Shown: in pieces, positions 1 through 7,542 of the stretch
Numbering within the stretch: the first letter of the stretch is position 1
How the letters are laid out: the number at the start of each line of letters is the position of its first letter
NCBI RefSeq assembly: GCF_009689005.1
Contig: NZ_AP021879.1
Coordinates: 2,542,001 to 2,606,000 of the forward strand
Reading direction: 5' to 3'
DNA from: Desulfosarcina ovata subsp. ovata
GTDB taxonomy: Bacteria; Desulfobacterota; Desulfobacteria; Desulfobacterales; Desulfosarcinaceae
Length of the DNA stretch: 64,000 nucleotides
The notes under the pieces: model-generated
Told to the model about the DNA's origin: nothing
The model's input: the letters and a program-made list of their open reading frames with translations, nothing else
Databases searched by the model: none
Position numbers and translations under genes: made by a program

Positions 1-1
1 C

Positions 2-1066
2 ACCGACAAACTGGAACGTGCCATGGCAGGAAAAAGTACCTATGTGGACTTCCGGATTGGCGAGACCTATTTCAATTTTTTTGCTGAAAGTGTCAGCGAT
101 GAAATGGAGCTGCTCTTCCAACTGCTCTACGCCCATATCATCGATCCCGGTTTCCGTGATGATGCCCTGGCCCTGGCCCGCGAGCGATTGCACCAGGATT
201 ACCAGTCGGCCAGCCGGTCCATCGAAGGCATGCTGAAAATCGAAGGCACCCGTTTTCTCGCCGGCGGCGACAGCCGTTTCGGCATGCCCTCCTCCTTTTC
301 AGCCATCAGGGCCATTGATCTGGCCGACATCCGCAACTGGATCATACCTCAGTTGAGCAGCGCTCCGCTGGAGTTGTCCATCGTCGGTGACATCGATGAA
401 GCGACCGTCATCGAATTGGCTCGCCGCTATCTGGGGGCGTTGCCGGCCAAAAGCGAATCCAACGTCACCATGAGAACCACCCTGCCCCATCTGCCCGCAG
501 GAAGCATCCGCAGGATCGCGGTCGATACCCAGATCCCCAAAGCCCTGGTGGTTTCAGCCTGGCAGACGGAGGATTTCTGGGACATCCACCGCACCCGACG
601 GCTTTCGGTCCTGGCCGACGTTTTTTCCGAACGCCTGCGGGAACGGATTCGTGAAAAGCTGGGTGCGTCCTATTCCCCCTATGCGTTCAACCGGGCCAGT
701 CGGGCCTATGACGGCTACGGCCTTTTCCAGGCGTATGTCAATGTGGCACCGGACCAGACGAGCGCCGTGCTCCAGGAAGTCAAGGCCATTGCCGCCGATC
801 TGGTTCGAAAGGGCGTCACCGAGGATGAACGGCTGCGCGCGATCGATCCGATGCTCACCTCCATCAAGCAGTACCGGCAGACCAACGGCTACTGGCTCAA
901 CAGTGTCATGACCGCATCCGGCCGATCGCCCCAGCAGTTTGCATGGGCCCGCAGTTTCGTGGACGACTTCCGGGCGATCACCGTCGACGAACTGTCCCGG
1001 CTGGCCACCACCTATCTGATCCCGGAGCGTGCCGCTGCGGTTGTCATCGCACCGAAGGCACCATAA
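2..1066 (+). CDS. M16-family zinc peptidase, C-terminal part (5' end outside window)
   Basis: The frame is open from base 2, so this is the 3' part of a longer gene; the ATG at 23 is internal. The visible 354 residues match the C-terminal half of insulinase/pitrilysin-type (M16) peptidases: a segment of the non-catalytic repeat followed by the R/Y-type motif REKLGASYSPYAF (about 654-692), which in the family contacts substrate across the clam-shell chamber. The zinc-binding HxxEH motif would lie upstream and is not visible. The protein is probably periplasmic or exported, as in other Gram-negative M16 proteins, but the signal region is missing. The gene converges on the DUF4340 gene, with a terminator hairpin between them. 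Family assignment is confident; substrate unknown. Confidence 0.85.
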   Translation, partial: TDKLERAMAGKSTYVDFRIGETYFNFFAESVSDEMELLFQLLYAHIIDPGFRDDALALARERLHQDYQSASRSIEGMLKIEGTRFLAGGDSRFGMPSSFSAIRAIDLADIRNWIIPQLSSAPLELSIVGDIDEATVIELARRYLGALPAKSESNVTMRTTLPHLPAGSIRRIAVDTQIPKALVVSAWQTEDFWDIHRTRRLSVLADVFSERLRERIREKLGASYSPYAFNRASRAYDGYGLFQAYVNVAPDQTSAVLQEVKAIAADLVRKGVTEDERLRAIDPMLTSIKQYRQTNGYWLNSVMTASGRSPQQFAWARSFVDDFRAITVDELSRLATTYLIPERAAAVVIAPKAP

Positions 1067-1075
1067 ACGTAATAC

Positions 1076-1110
1076 AAAAAAACGCGCCCCTGACCGGGAC
1101 GCGTTTTTTG
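1076..1110. terminator. Bidirectional intrinsic terminator between convergent genes
   Basis: An A-run plus CGCG arm and a CGCG plus T-run arm flank a short GC loop (AAAAAACGCG ... CGCGTTTTTT). The symmetry gives a U-tract on both strands, which fits its place between the convergent M16 and DUF4340 genes. Confidence 0.85.
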
Positions 1111-1136
1111 ATTTCAGGCGGACTTGTCGGATCGGG

Positions 1137-2291
1137 TCAGGACGTTTTCCCATCCTTTGACTCAACGCTTTTCAGCAGGGCTGCCGGATCGAAAATAAAG
1201 CTGTCGTACTGCCATTTCTTCACGGAAAAGATCCAGGGCCCCAGCTGGTCGTTGATCTGCTGGGCGGTCATCACCGCCGGGGGCTTTTGCGCTGCCGGCG
1301 TCTTCTCCCCGTCGGCCTTGTCGTCCACCGGCGCCGTTTCGCTGTCATCGGCGTCGGCGGCGACCGTATCCGCAGTTTCCGGAGTTTCGGGGGTTACGGG
1401 TAAGGCATCCGCCACCACGCGCAGGGTGTACGTCTCCTTGCCGTCGGAGCGGGGGAAAATGGTAATCTCACGGCCATCGAAAAGACGATAGACCAGGCGG
1501 TCCCCTTGCAAAGGGGCCTCCCCTTCAGCCCGCCGGACATCGGACAGGTTCAACGGGGCCAGGGCATCGAGCACCTGGTCGATCTTCGTCTGATCGACGG
1601 TTCTTCCCGCGGAAACGGGATCCATCTCGGCGGCCTTGTCCTTCTCCGGTCGGGTAAGGGTGTACACCGGCGCATCGGCACCCGCCGCATAAGCGGTCAC
1701 GGCGGCCACGCTGTCGGCCTTGATGTTCAGGATCTCATCGGCCAGCCACTCTTCCGGAGCGGTTTTCAGGAAACGGAAATCGCCGTCAACCAGGAACACC
1801 GTTTCCCCGTCGGCGAGCTTCAGGTACTGTCCGCCCGTACCGCCACCCTCGGCTGTGCGGGTCTGTCCCAAAATGACATCGGCGAGAATTTTTCCGTTGC
1901 CATCTTTCAGGGTGATGGCCGTGCCGTGCCCCTTCTCTGCTTTCTCCGATGGCGCCAGCAGGGAGAGACGCACCAGGCTCTCCGGTGTGGCGGTGAAACT
2001 GCGGCCGATCTTCAGTCGCGACAGTTTGACCACCGTGTCACGAAGTTCGCCAAAATCTGCCGGGTAGCCGCTGCGTTCTTCCACCTGCCAGACCGTATCG
2101 CCCATTTTCAAGGTGACTTGGTTGTCCGTATCGGCAATGATGACCGTCGCCACCTCATTGACCGGCAGATCGGCAAAAAGCTTGGCACCCATTTTGGTCT
2201 CACCGGCGGGTTTGTCCCCCAGTCGAATCGCCGCCAGGGCCACCAGCACCCCTGCGGCCACCAACAGTATCAGAAACGTTTTGCCTTTCAT
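1137..2291 (-). CDS. DUF4340-domain protein of a Gld-type ABC system
   Basis: 384 residues: an N-terminal membrane anchor (residues about 4-22) followed by a long soluble region of DUF4340 type, with the recurring pattern of short beta-rich repeats found in this family. A low-complexity Thr/Glu/Asp/Pro stretch (about residues 300-340) separates the last repeat from a conserved-looking C-terminal end with WIFSVKKWQYDSF. It starts three bases after the GldG-like gene stops, so it is the last gene of the ATPase-permease-GldG-DUF4340 operon. In many bacteria DUF4340 proteins travel with GldG-like proteins; the function is unknown, and most likely it is an extracytoplasmic partner of the exporter. 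Confidence 0.75.
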   Translation of the reverse strand: MKGKTFLILLVAAGVLVALAAIRLGDKPAGETKMGAKLFADLPVNEVATVIIADTDNQVTLKMGDTVWQVEERSGYPADFGELRDTVVKLSRLKIGRSFTATPESLVRLSLLAPSEKAEKGHGTAITLKDGNGKILADVILGQTRTAEGGGTGGQYLKLADGETVFLVDGDFRFLKTAPEEWLADEILNIKADSVAAVTAYAAGADAPVYTLTRPEKDKAAEMDPVSAGRTVDQTKIDQVLDALAPLNLSDVRRAEGEAPLQGDRLVYRLFDGREITIFPRSDGKETYTLRVVADALPVTPETPETADTVAADADDSETAPVDDKADGEKTPAAQKPPAVMTAQQINDQLGPWIFSVKKWQYDSFIFDPAALLKSVESKDGKTS

Positions 2292-2294
2292 CGA

Positions 2295-4166
2295 TTATGC
2301 CTTTCTCTTGCGCGTAATAGCGAAAATGATTCCACCCATGGCGATCAGAATCGGCACCAGGAAGATATTGATGAATTTGACCATCGTACCCAATTGCTCG
2401 ATCTCGGCACGCAGGTTGCGGCGCACGACCTTGAGTTCTTTGTTGATCTTGAGCTTCTCTTCCTGAAACCGGGCGATTTCCTGCTCCTGTTCCTCGCTCA
2501 GAATGGCCCGCTGGGAGGCATCTTTCTGCTGCTCCAGCATGTGCAGTTTCTCGTTGGTCGCCTCCACCTGGCGTTCCAGGGCCTGCTCCTGATCCAGCCA
2601 GCGGTCCTGGGCCTTGCGTTCCAAAGCCTGAACCCTCGTAAAGGGCCGCTCGAACGTCCCCCGCGAACGGATACCGATCAGGGCGGGATTCCCGGTAAGC
2701 ATCTCGCAGCTGTTGAGCATAAAGTTCAGGTTGTCGTTGAAGACGTTGGAAATGTTGAACCCCAGAAAATTCTGCTGGCTCAGGTAATAGCCGTCATAAA
2801 GCAGGTCGCTGTCGGCCACCACCACGACCACCGATGGGGATTTGCCGGTCTTCAGCACCGGTGCCCCGGGGTCGGTTTGGGGCGTTTCCTCAGCGGTTCC
2901 TTCCGGCGGGCCCGGCCGTCCGTCCGGAAAGGCCGTCTTGAAGGTACCGCTGATCCGCACCGCCAGGTTGCGCGCCGTTCCCGAGGGTTTGAATTGCCGC
3001 CGCAGGGCGGACACATCCTGGTTGTGGGAAAACGCGTCGACCAGCTCATTGTTGGGGCTGGAGTGGATCAGCGGTTCGATGGTGCAGGGCCCGTCCGGCA
3101 AGATGTCGATGGCGCCGCCCACCGGCAGGAGCATCGACTCCAGATTGGCGGTAATCAGATCGTCGCCATTGAATCCATCAGCCTGCACGGACAGCCACAT
3201 GGGGTTGTTTTCCACCTGGTTTTCGCGGTTGCGCAGGCGTGTGGCAAAGGTGTAGTCGGCAACCGCCTTGCCGGTGGGCATGCTGATGCCCCAGGCCTTG
3301 AACAATTTATCGGGGATGGAGCCCTCCGGCCCCATGCGCGGGTCATCCATCAGGGAAAGCGGATCGGCGAAGACGATGGCATTGCCGCCGCCCAAAATGT
3401 ACTGATCCACGGCAAAGGCCAGTTTATCTGACATGGTCTTGGGATGAAAGAGGATCAGCAGTTTGGCCGCCGGATCAATGGTGTCGGCAGCGGCCTGCAC
3501 CTGGATCAGGTCATAGGTCTTCTTCAGTTCCTGGATGAAAAACCAGGGCGCCTGCCCCTGCCGGGGACCGCCCATCATCATGTTCGGTGCACTGCCGAAA
3601 ACCGGCAGGCCGCTGAATACGGCGATCTTCATGCGCTCGGCGGTCTGCACGCGGGCGATCAGGCGGGTCAGGTCGTACTCCAGCCGCGTCTCCTGGGTGG
3701 GATCGATGAAGGGCATGGCCGCTTCCTGGTCTGCCGAAAGGGCCACCAGTCCCAGGTAAACCGGGTCACCGGAGGGCAGGCTGACGCCTTTCATCCCGTA
3801 TTTTATCGCCCACTCCTCCTCTTCGGAATCGGGTTTGGGGTCATAGATTTCAACCTTGATGCGTCCCTTGCCGTAGTGCTCGTATTCCGAGAGAAAATCA
3901 ATCACCCGCTGGGCAAACGTTTTGATGTGGGAAGGAACGGTGGGCACGTGTTTGCTGTAGAAGACCTTGATCACCACATCCTGGTCCATGTCGGCAAGGA
4001 TGGTCCGGGTGCCGTCGGAAAGGGAGTAGAGGTTGTCTTCCGTGGCATCCCAGCGCAAGGTGGTCCGGGCCAGGAGAGTGTTCACCAGCACCACGATGAG
4101 CAGTACCAGCACGGCACTGCCAGCCGAGAATGCGGTTTTGCGAATTCGTTTTTTTCCATCACTCAT
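2295..4166 (-). CDS. GldG-like ABC transporter accessory protein
   Basis: 623 residues with a TM helix near the N-terminus (about 13-33), a large extracytoplasmic domain of the ABC-type_uncharacterised/GldG family (includes IKVEIYDPKPD and a FADPLSL region), a coiled coil rich in Glu/Gln/Lys (about 520-600) and a final TM helix (about 598-618). This two-anchor layout is typical of GldG and IftA-like proteins. The start is supported by AAAGGAGG nine bases upstream. It overlaps nothing but sits 16 bases after the permease stop. The family name comes from Bacteroidetes gliding, but homologues in Desulfobacterota have no demonstrated link to gliding; substrate unknown. Confidence 0.8.
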   Translation of the reverse strand: MSDGKKRIRKTAFSAGSAVLVLLIVVLVNTLLARTTLRWDATEDNLYSLSDGTRTILADMDQDVVIKVFYSKHVPTVPSHIKTFAQRVIDFLSEYEHYGKGRIKVEIYDPKPDSEEEEWAIKYGMKGVSLPSGDPVYLGLVALSADQEAAMPFIDPTQETRLEYDLTRLIARVQTAERMKIAVFSGLPVFGSAPNMMMGGPRQGQAPWFFIQELKKTYDLIQVQAAADTIDPAAKLLILFHPKTMSDKLAFAVDQYILGGGNAIVFADPLSLMDDPRMGPEGSIPDKLFKAWGISMPTGKAVADYTFATRLRNRENQVENNPMWLSVQADGFNGDDLITANLESMLLPVGGAIDILPDGPCTIEPLIHSSPNNELVDAFSHNQDVSALRRQFKPSGTARNLAVRISGTFKTAFPDGRPGPPEGTAEETPQTDPGAPVLKTGKSPSVVVVVADSDLLYDGYYLSQQNFLGFNISNVFNDNLNFMLNSCEMLTGNPALIGIRSRGTFERPFTRVQALERKAQDRWLDQEQALERQVEATNEKLHMLEQQKDASQRAILSEEQEQEIARFQEEKLKINKELKVVRRNLRAEIEQLGTMVKFINIFLVPILIAMGGIIFAITRKRKA

Positions 4167-4181
4167 GGATCGAGGCCTCCT

Positions 4182-4937
4182 TTATGCCGATTCCCGGTTT
4201 TGCAGGATAACGCCGTTGACAAAGATCATGAAGACCATCACCGACAGGTAGTAGACCAGATCTCTCACATCCAGGACCCCCCGGGCAATGGAAGAGAAAT
4301 GGGAGAGCACACTGGTGGCGGAAACCAGATCGACCAGCCACAGCGGGGCCCACCCGGAAAGCATCGCGGTCACCGGGGCAAACCCGGCCAGGATGAGAAA
4401 CAGACAGGCCACCACGGCCAGGATGAAACTGACCACCTGACTGCGGGTCAGCGCCGACGTCATGCTGCCGACACTTAAAAACGTGCCGGCCATGAGAAAA
4501 GATCCCACATAGCCACAAAAAATCACCCCCAGATCCGGATTGCCCAGATAACAGACAGTCAGCACCAGGGGAAAAGTCAGCGCCAGGGCAATGCCGATAA
4601 AAATCCAGGCCGCCAGAAATTTTCCCAGGATCACTTCCGTAACGGTCACCGGCAGGGTGAGGAGCAGTTCGATGGTGCCCAGGCGCCGCTCCTCAGCCCA
4701 CAGGCGCATGGCCACGGCCGGGACCAAAAACATGAACAGCCAGGGATGCCACTGAAAAAATCCCTTGAGATCCGCCTGCCCGGCTTCAAAAAAGTTACTG
4801 ATGTAAAACGTGAAAAAACCGGTCAGCATCAGAAAGATAACGATAAAAACATAGGCCACCGGTGATCCGAAATATCCGCCCAGTTCGCGTTTTACGATCG
4901 TGCAGATGTGGTTAATCAAATTGCCGTTTGGTTGCAT
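4182..4937 (-). CDS. ABC-2 type permease, GldF-like
   Basis: 251 residues with about six hydrophobic helices, starting from a cytoplasmic segment (ICTIVKRELGGYFGSPVAYVF) that is characteristic of ABC-2 permeases of the GldF/NosY class. The conserved ERRLGTIELLLTLPVT element lies after the second helix. I place the start at 4937 because GGAG precedes it at good spacing; the ATG at 4949 is possible but lacks a ribosome site. It pairs with the ATPase upstream (5065-6003) and the GldG-like protein downstream. About 125 bases separate it from the ATPase gene, longer than the other gaps in the operon. Confidence 0.85.
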   Translation of the reverse strand: MQPNGNLINHICTIVKRELGGYFGSPVAYVFIVIFLMLTGFFTFYISNFFEAGQADLKGFFQWHPWLFMFLVPAVAMRLWAEERRLGTIELLLTLPVTVTEVILGKFLAAWIFIGIALALTFPLVLTVCYLGNPDLGVIFCGYVGSFLMAGTFLSVGSMTSALTRSQVVSFILAVVACLFLILAGFAPVTAMLSGWAPLWLVDLVSATSVLSHFSSIARGVLDVRDLVYYLSVMVFMIFVNGVILQNRESA

Positions 4938-5064
4938 GGGCCACTCCATCGGTTAACAGCGGTTACCGGCCGGTGAGATGTTCACGGTTGCCCTGAAGCA
5001 GGGTCGCGCCAATGAACCTCCGATGACCGGGTAGAAATACGGAACGAAGGCGAACCCTGCGCCT

Positions 5065-6003
5065 TTATCCGGTGGTGATATCGCGAAACACGTCATCCAG
5101 ACGCCCCTGTTCGACGAATATCGACGCAATTCGCAGGCCATCATCATCGCCGACGGCGGTAATGATCCGGTCGGCAATCGGCACGTCCGGATCGTCGGGA
5201 AAAATGCGCAGGGTGCAACGATCACCGTCGTGCGCCACCGCCGACACCGACGCCACACCGGCCATTTCCTCAAGACGCGCCTTGGCGGCATCGATCGCAT
5301 CGCCGGTCAGCGTCAGTGCCACCGACCCATGAAAGGCCGACCGGCGCCGCAATCCGTCGGGCGTGTCGTCGGCCACCACCTTGCCACCGGCGATGATGAT
5401 GGCCCGGTTGCATACCGTATCCACTTCGTCGAGAATATGGGTGGAGAAAATGATCACCTTGGAGGCACTCATTTCACGGATCATCAGGCGGACTTCATGT
5501 TTCTGGTTGGGATCGAGTCCGTCGGTGGGCTCATCAAGGATGAGGTATTCGGGATCATGCAGGATGCTCTGGGCAAAGCAGACGCGCTGCTTGTACCCTT
5601 TGGACAGGGTGCTCACCGACTGCTGACGGACCCCGCCCAAAAAACAGCGTTCGATGGTCTCGCCCACCCGCTGGCGCTTGTCGGCACCGGAAAACCCCCG
5701 GATCGCGGCACAAAAATCCAGGTACCGGCTGACCGTCATGTCCGGGTAGACCGGTGCATTTTCAGGCAGGTAGCCGATCTTACGGCGGGCAGCGATGGAG
5801 TCGGTCTGAATGTCGCTGCCACCGATGATCACCGTTCCGGCGGTGGGAGGAAAAAATCCGGTGATCATGCGCATCGTAGTGGACTTTCCAGCCCCGTTGG
5901 GGCCGAGAAATCCGAGAATTTCTCCCTTATCGGCGCTAAAGGAGATATCGTCCACCGCCAGGTGATGGCCGAACTGTTTGGTCAGATTTTTCACTTCAAT
6001 CAT
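5065..6003 (-). CDS. ABC transporter ATP-binding protein, GldA-like
   Basis: 312 residues. Walker A is GPNGAGKST (near residue 35), the signature is LSKGYKQRV, Walker B is YLILDEPTDGLDP, and the switch His is in FSTHILDEV. The C-terminal 90 residues form the extra domain often seen in ABC-2 exporter ATPases. The start at 6003 gives the usual MIEVKNLTKQFG N-terminus; an open frame extends upstream without a conserved sequence. First gene of the exporter operon 6003-1137. It energises the ABC-2 permease encoded at 4182-4937. Confidence 0.88.
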   Translation of the reverse strand: MIEVKNLTKQFGHHLAVDDISFSADKGEILGFLGPNGAGKSTTMRMITGFFPPTAGTVIIGGSDIQTDSIAARRKIGYLPENAPVYPDMTVSRYLDFCAAIRGFSGADKRQRVGETIERCFLGGVRQQSVSTLSKGYKQRVCFAQSILHDPEYLILDEPTDGLDPNQKHEVRLMIREMSASKVIIFSTHILDEVDTVCNRAIIIAGGKVVADDTPDGLRRRSAFHGSVALTLTGDAIDAAKARLEEMAGVASVSAVAHDGDRCTLRIFPDDPDVPIADRIITAVGDDDGLRIASIFVEQGRLDDVFRDITTG

Positions 6004-6358
6004 GGATATGCGAACTCCTTGGCCTATTGATGATCGTGAACAGATGCCTGCAGAAACAAATGGCAACACACCATCGCCTCGCTGATGGCGACTGCCCCAC
6101 AGGCTGCCGGCACCGAGCAACATGGTGTCCAACCGTTTGTTTTGAAAAATCGGATACATGTTTGCAGCCCCCCACGACGGGCAATCTCCACCCGTCCGAC
6201 AGATGACGGCTTGCAAAAACTGGTGAAAAATAATATTTCACCCCGATATGTCAAGTCTGTTGGTCTCTCCGGTCGACCATACCCGGCAATCCCTCGCTGA
6301 TGACGCTGTTGAGGTGGCCGACCGTTGTCGGAGAGGAGGCAGAGCAGCGGCTATCAGT

Positions 6359-6454
6359 ATTCAAGATAATGTTTTTGGCAAGGCCTTAAGGGAGGAAACT
6401 GTATCCAGCATACCGCAACGACCGATAACGCAGCCCAAAAACATTATCTTGAAT
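6359..6454. repeat. Mini-element with 20-bp perfect inverted ends
   Basis: ATTCAAGATAATGTTTTTGG at 6359-6378 recurs as its exact reverse complement at 6435-6454, with 56 bases between. It could be a MITE-like element or a large stem-loop. The arms are AT-rich while the interior is mixed. No direct flanking repeat is obvious and no second copy is seen in this window. Confidence 0.7.
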
Positions 6455-6532
6455 GCTATAAAACGGCGGCGCGTCGATGTTTGCACAAGTTGCTGCAAGC
6501 TCGTTCAACGGCCTGTTTTCAAGGATTTTTTC

Positions 6533-6566
6533 TTGACAAAAGGACCGACTGCCGATACTAAGTCGC
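6533..6566 (+). promoter_or_regulatory. Putative sigma70 promoter of the qrc operon
   Basis: TTGACA at 6533-6538 is a perfect -35 box. The -10 is less clear: GATACT (15-bp spacer) or TACTAA (17-bp spacer). It would give a leader of about 200 bases before qrcA. Confidence 0.5.
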
Positions 6567-6774
6567 AAGCTTCACCTCCCGTGTTTTTTCACCCATGGAC
6601 GGGATCGCATCCCGTTTGAAATTGATAAGCATGAAAGCATCGGTAACGAATCCGGCGTGTTCGCGAAAGAACCGCCTGGGCCATCGATTGATGCGGAAAC
6701 TGGTGCAGGGGTATTAAGTTTAATCGGTGATGGTTTCGCTACGAGGCCATCACACAGCGGTTGACGGAGATTCC

Positions 6775-7464
6775 ATGAGTACCTTAGACGAGAAGGCCAC
6801 AGAGGTGATGGATGATGATTCGGCGCATGCCAAGGGCGCAAACGAGTCCGGGGCCAGCGGATATATCATCCTGTTCTTCATCATCGGTTTCGCAGCCAGC
6901 ATGGTGTTGGGGTGGGTCGCTTTCCCCAAACTCCTCTACTCCCAAAAACAGCAGCCGTTCAGCTTCAACCACGCCATGCACGTTGCCGAAGTGAATAATG
7001 GCTGTGAGAGTTGTCATTTCTTCAGGGACGACGGCAGCTTTTCAGGGATTCCCAAACTGGCCCAGTGTACTGGTTGCCATGATGAGACCATGGGCGAGAG
7101 TGAAGCGGAAGCAACCTTCGTTGAGCAATATGTTTGGGAGGAACGCGAAGTGCCCTGGTATTCCTATTCCCGCCAGCCTGACTGTGTTTTCTTTTCCCAT
7201 GCCGCCCATGTGGTCGGCGCCAAAATGGATTGTGTCACCTGCCACGGCCACATCGGCGAATCGGAAAGCTCCCGCCCCTACGAATACAACCGCATCACCG
7301 GCTACAGCCGTGACATCTGGGGCAAAAACATCGCCGGTCTCAAGAAAAACAGCTGGGATCGCATGAAGATGGACGATTGTGCTCAATGCCACAAGGAGGC
7401 CGGTATTGTTCACACCTCCAGCGTTCAGACTAAGCGCGATGCCTGTTTTGTCTGCCATAAGTAA
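6775..7464 (+). CDS. qrcA: Qrc menaquinone reductase, multihaem cytochrome c subunit QrcA
   Basis: 229 residues with an N-terminal membrane anchor (about residues 27-48) and five visible CXXCH haem sites: CESCH, CTGCH, CVTCH, CAQCH and CFVCH. In Desulfovibrio vulgaris, Qrc accepts electrons from periplasmic hydrogenase or formate dehydrogenase via type I cytochrome c3 and reduces menaquinone; QrcA is the entry point for electrons. That complex is reported to hold six c haems, so one site may be non-canonical here. Start chosen at 6775, where CGGAGA precedes the ATG; an in-frame GTG at 6727 lacks a site. First gene of qrcABCD; the fixed gene order is what makes the call firm. Confidence 0.93.
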   Translation: MSTLDEKATEVMDDDSAHAKGANESGASGYIILFFIIGFAASMVLGWVAFPKLLYSQKQQPFSFNHAMHVAEVNNGCESCHFFRDDGSFSGIPKLAQCTGCHDETMGESEAEATFVEQYVWEEREVPWYSYSRQPDCVFFSHAAHVVGAKMDCVTCHGHIGESESSRPYEYNRITGYSRDIWGKNIAGLKKNSWDRMKMDDCAQCHKEAGIVHTSSVQTKRDACFVCHK

Positions 7465-7542
7465 GCGCGCTCGGACACGCACAGGCACGATCCGGTTAAC
7501 GATTGCAGCGTCTGCTTTGGATATAAGGTGAGGGAAAAATTC

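Larger units (their letters stand above)
6004..6774. other. Intergenic region between divergent exporter and qrc operons
   Basis: About 770 bases without a convincing gene; open frames here have no recognisable domains. It holds a 20-bp perfect inverted repeat (6359-6454) and a sigma70-like promoter for qrc (6533 onward), listed separately. Nothing else is recognised in 6004-6358. Confidence 0.6.
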
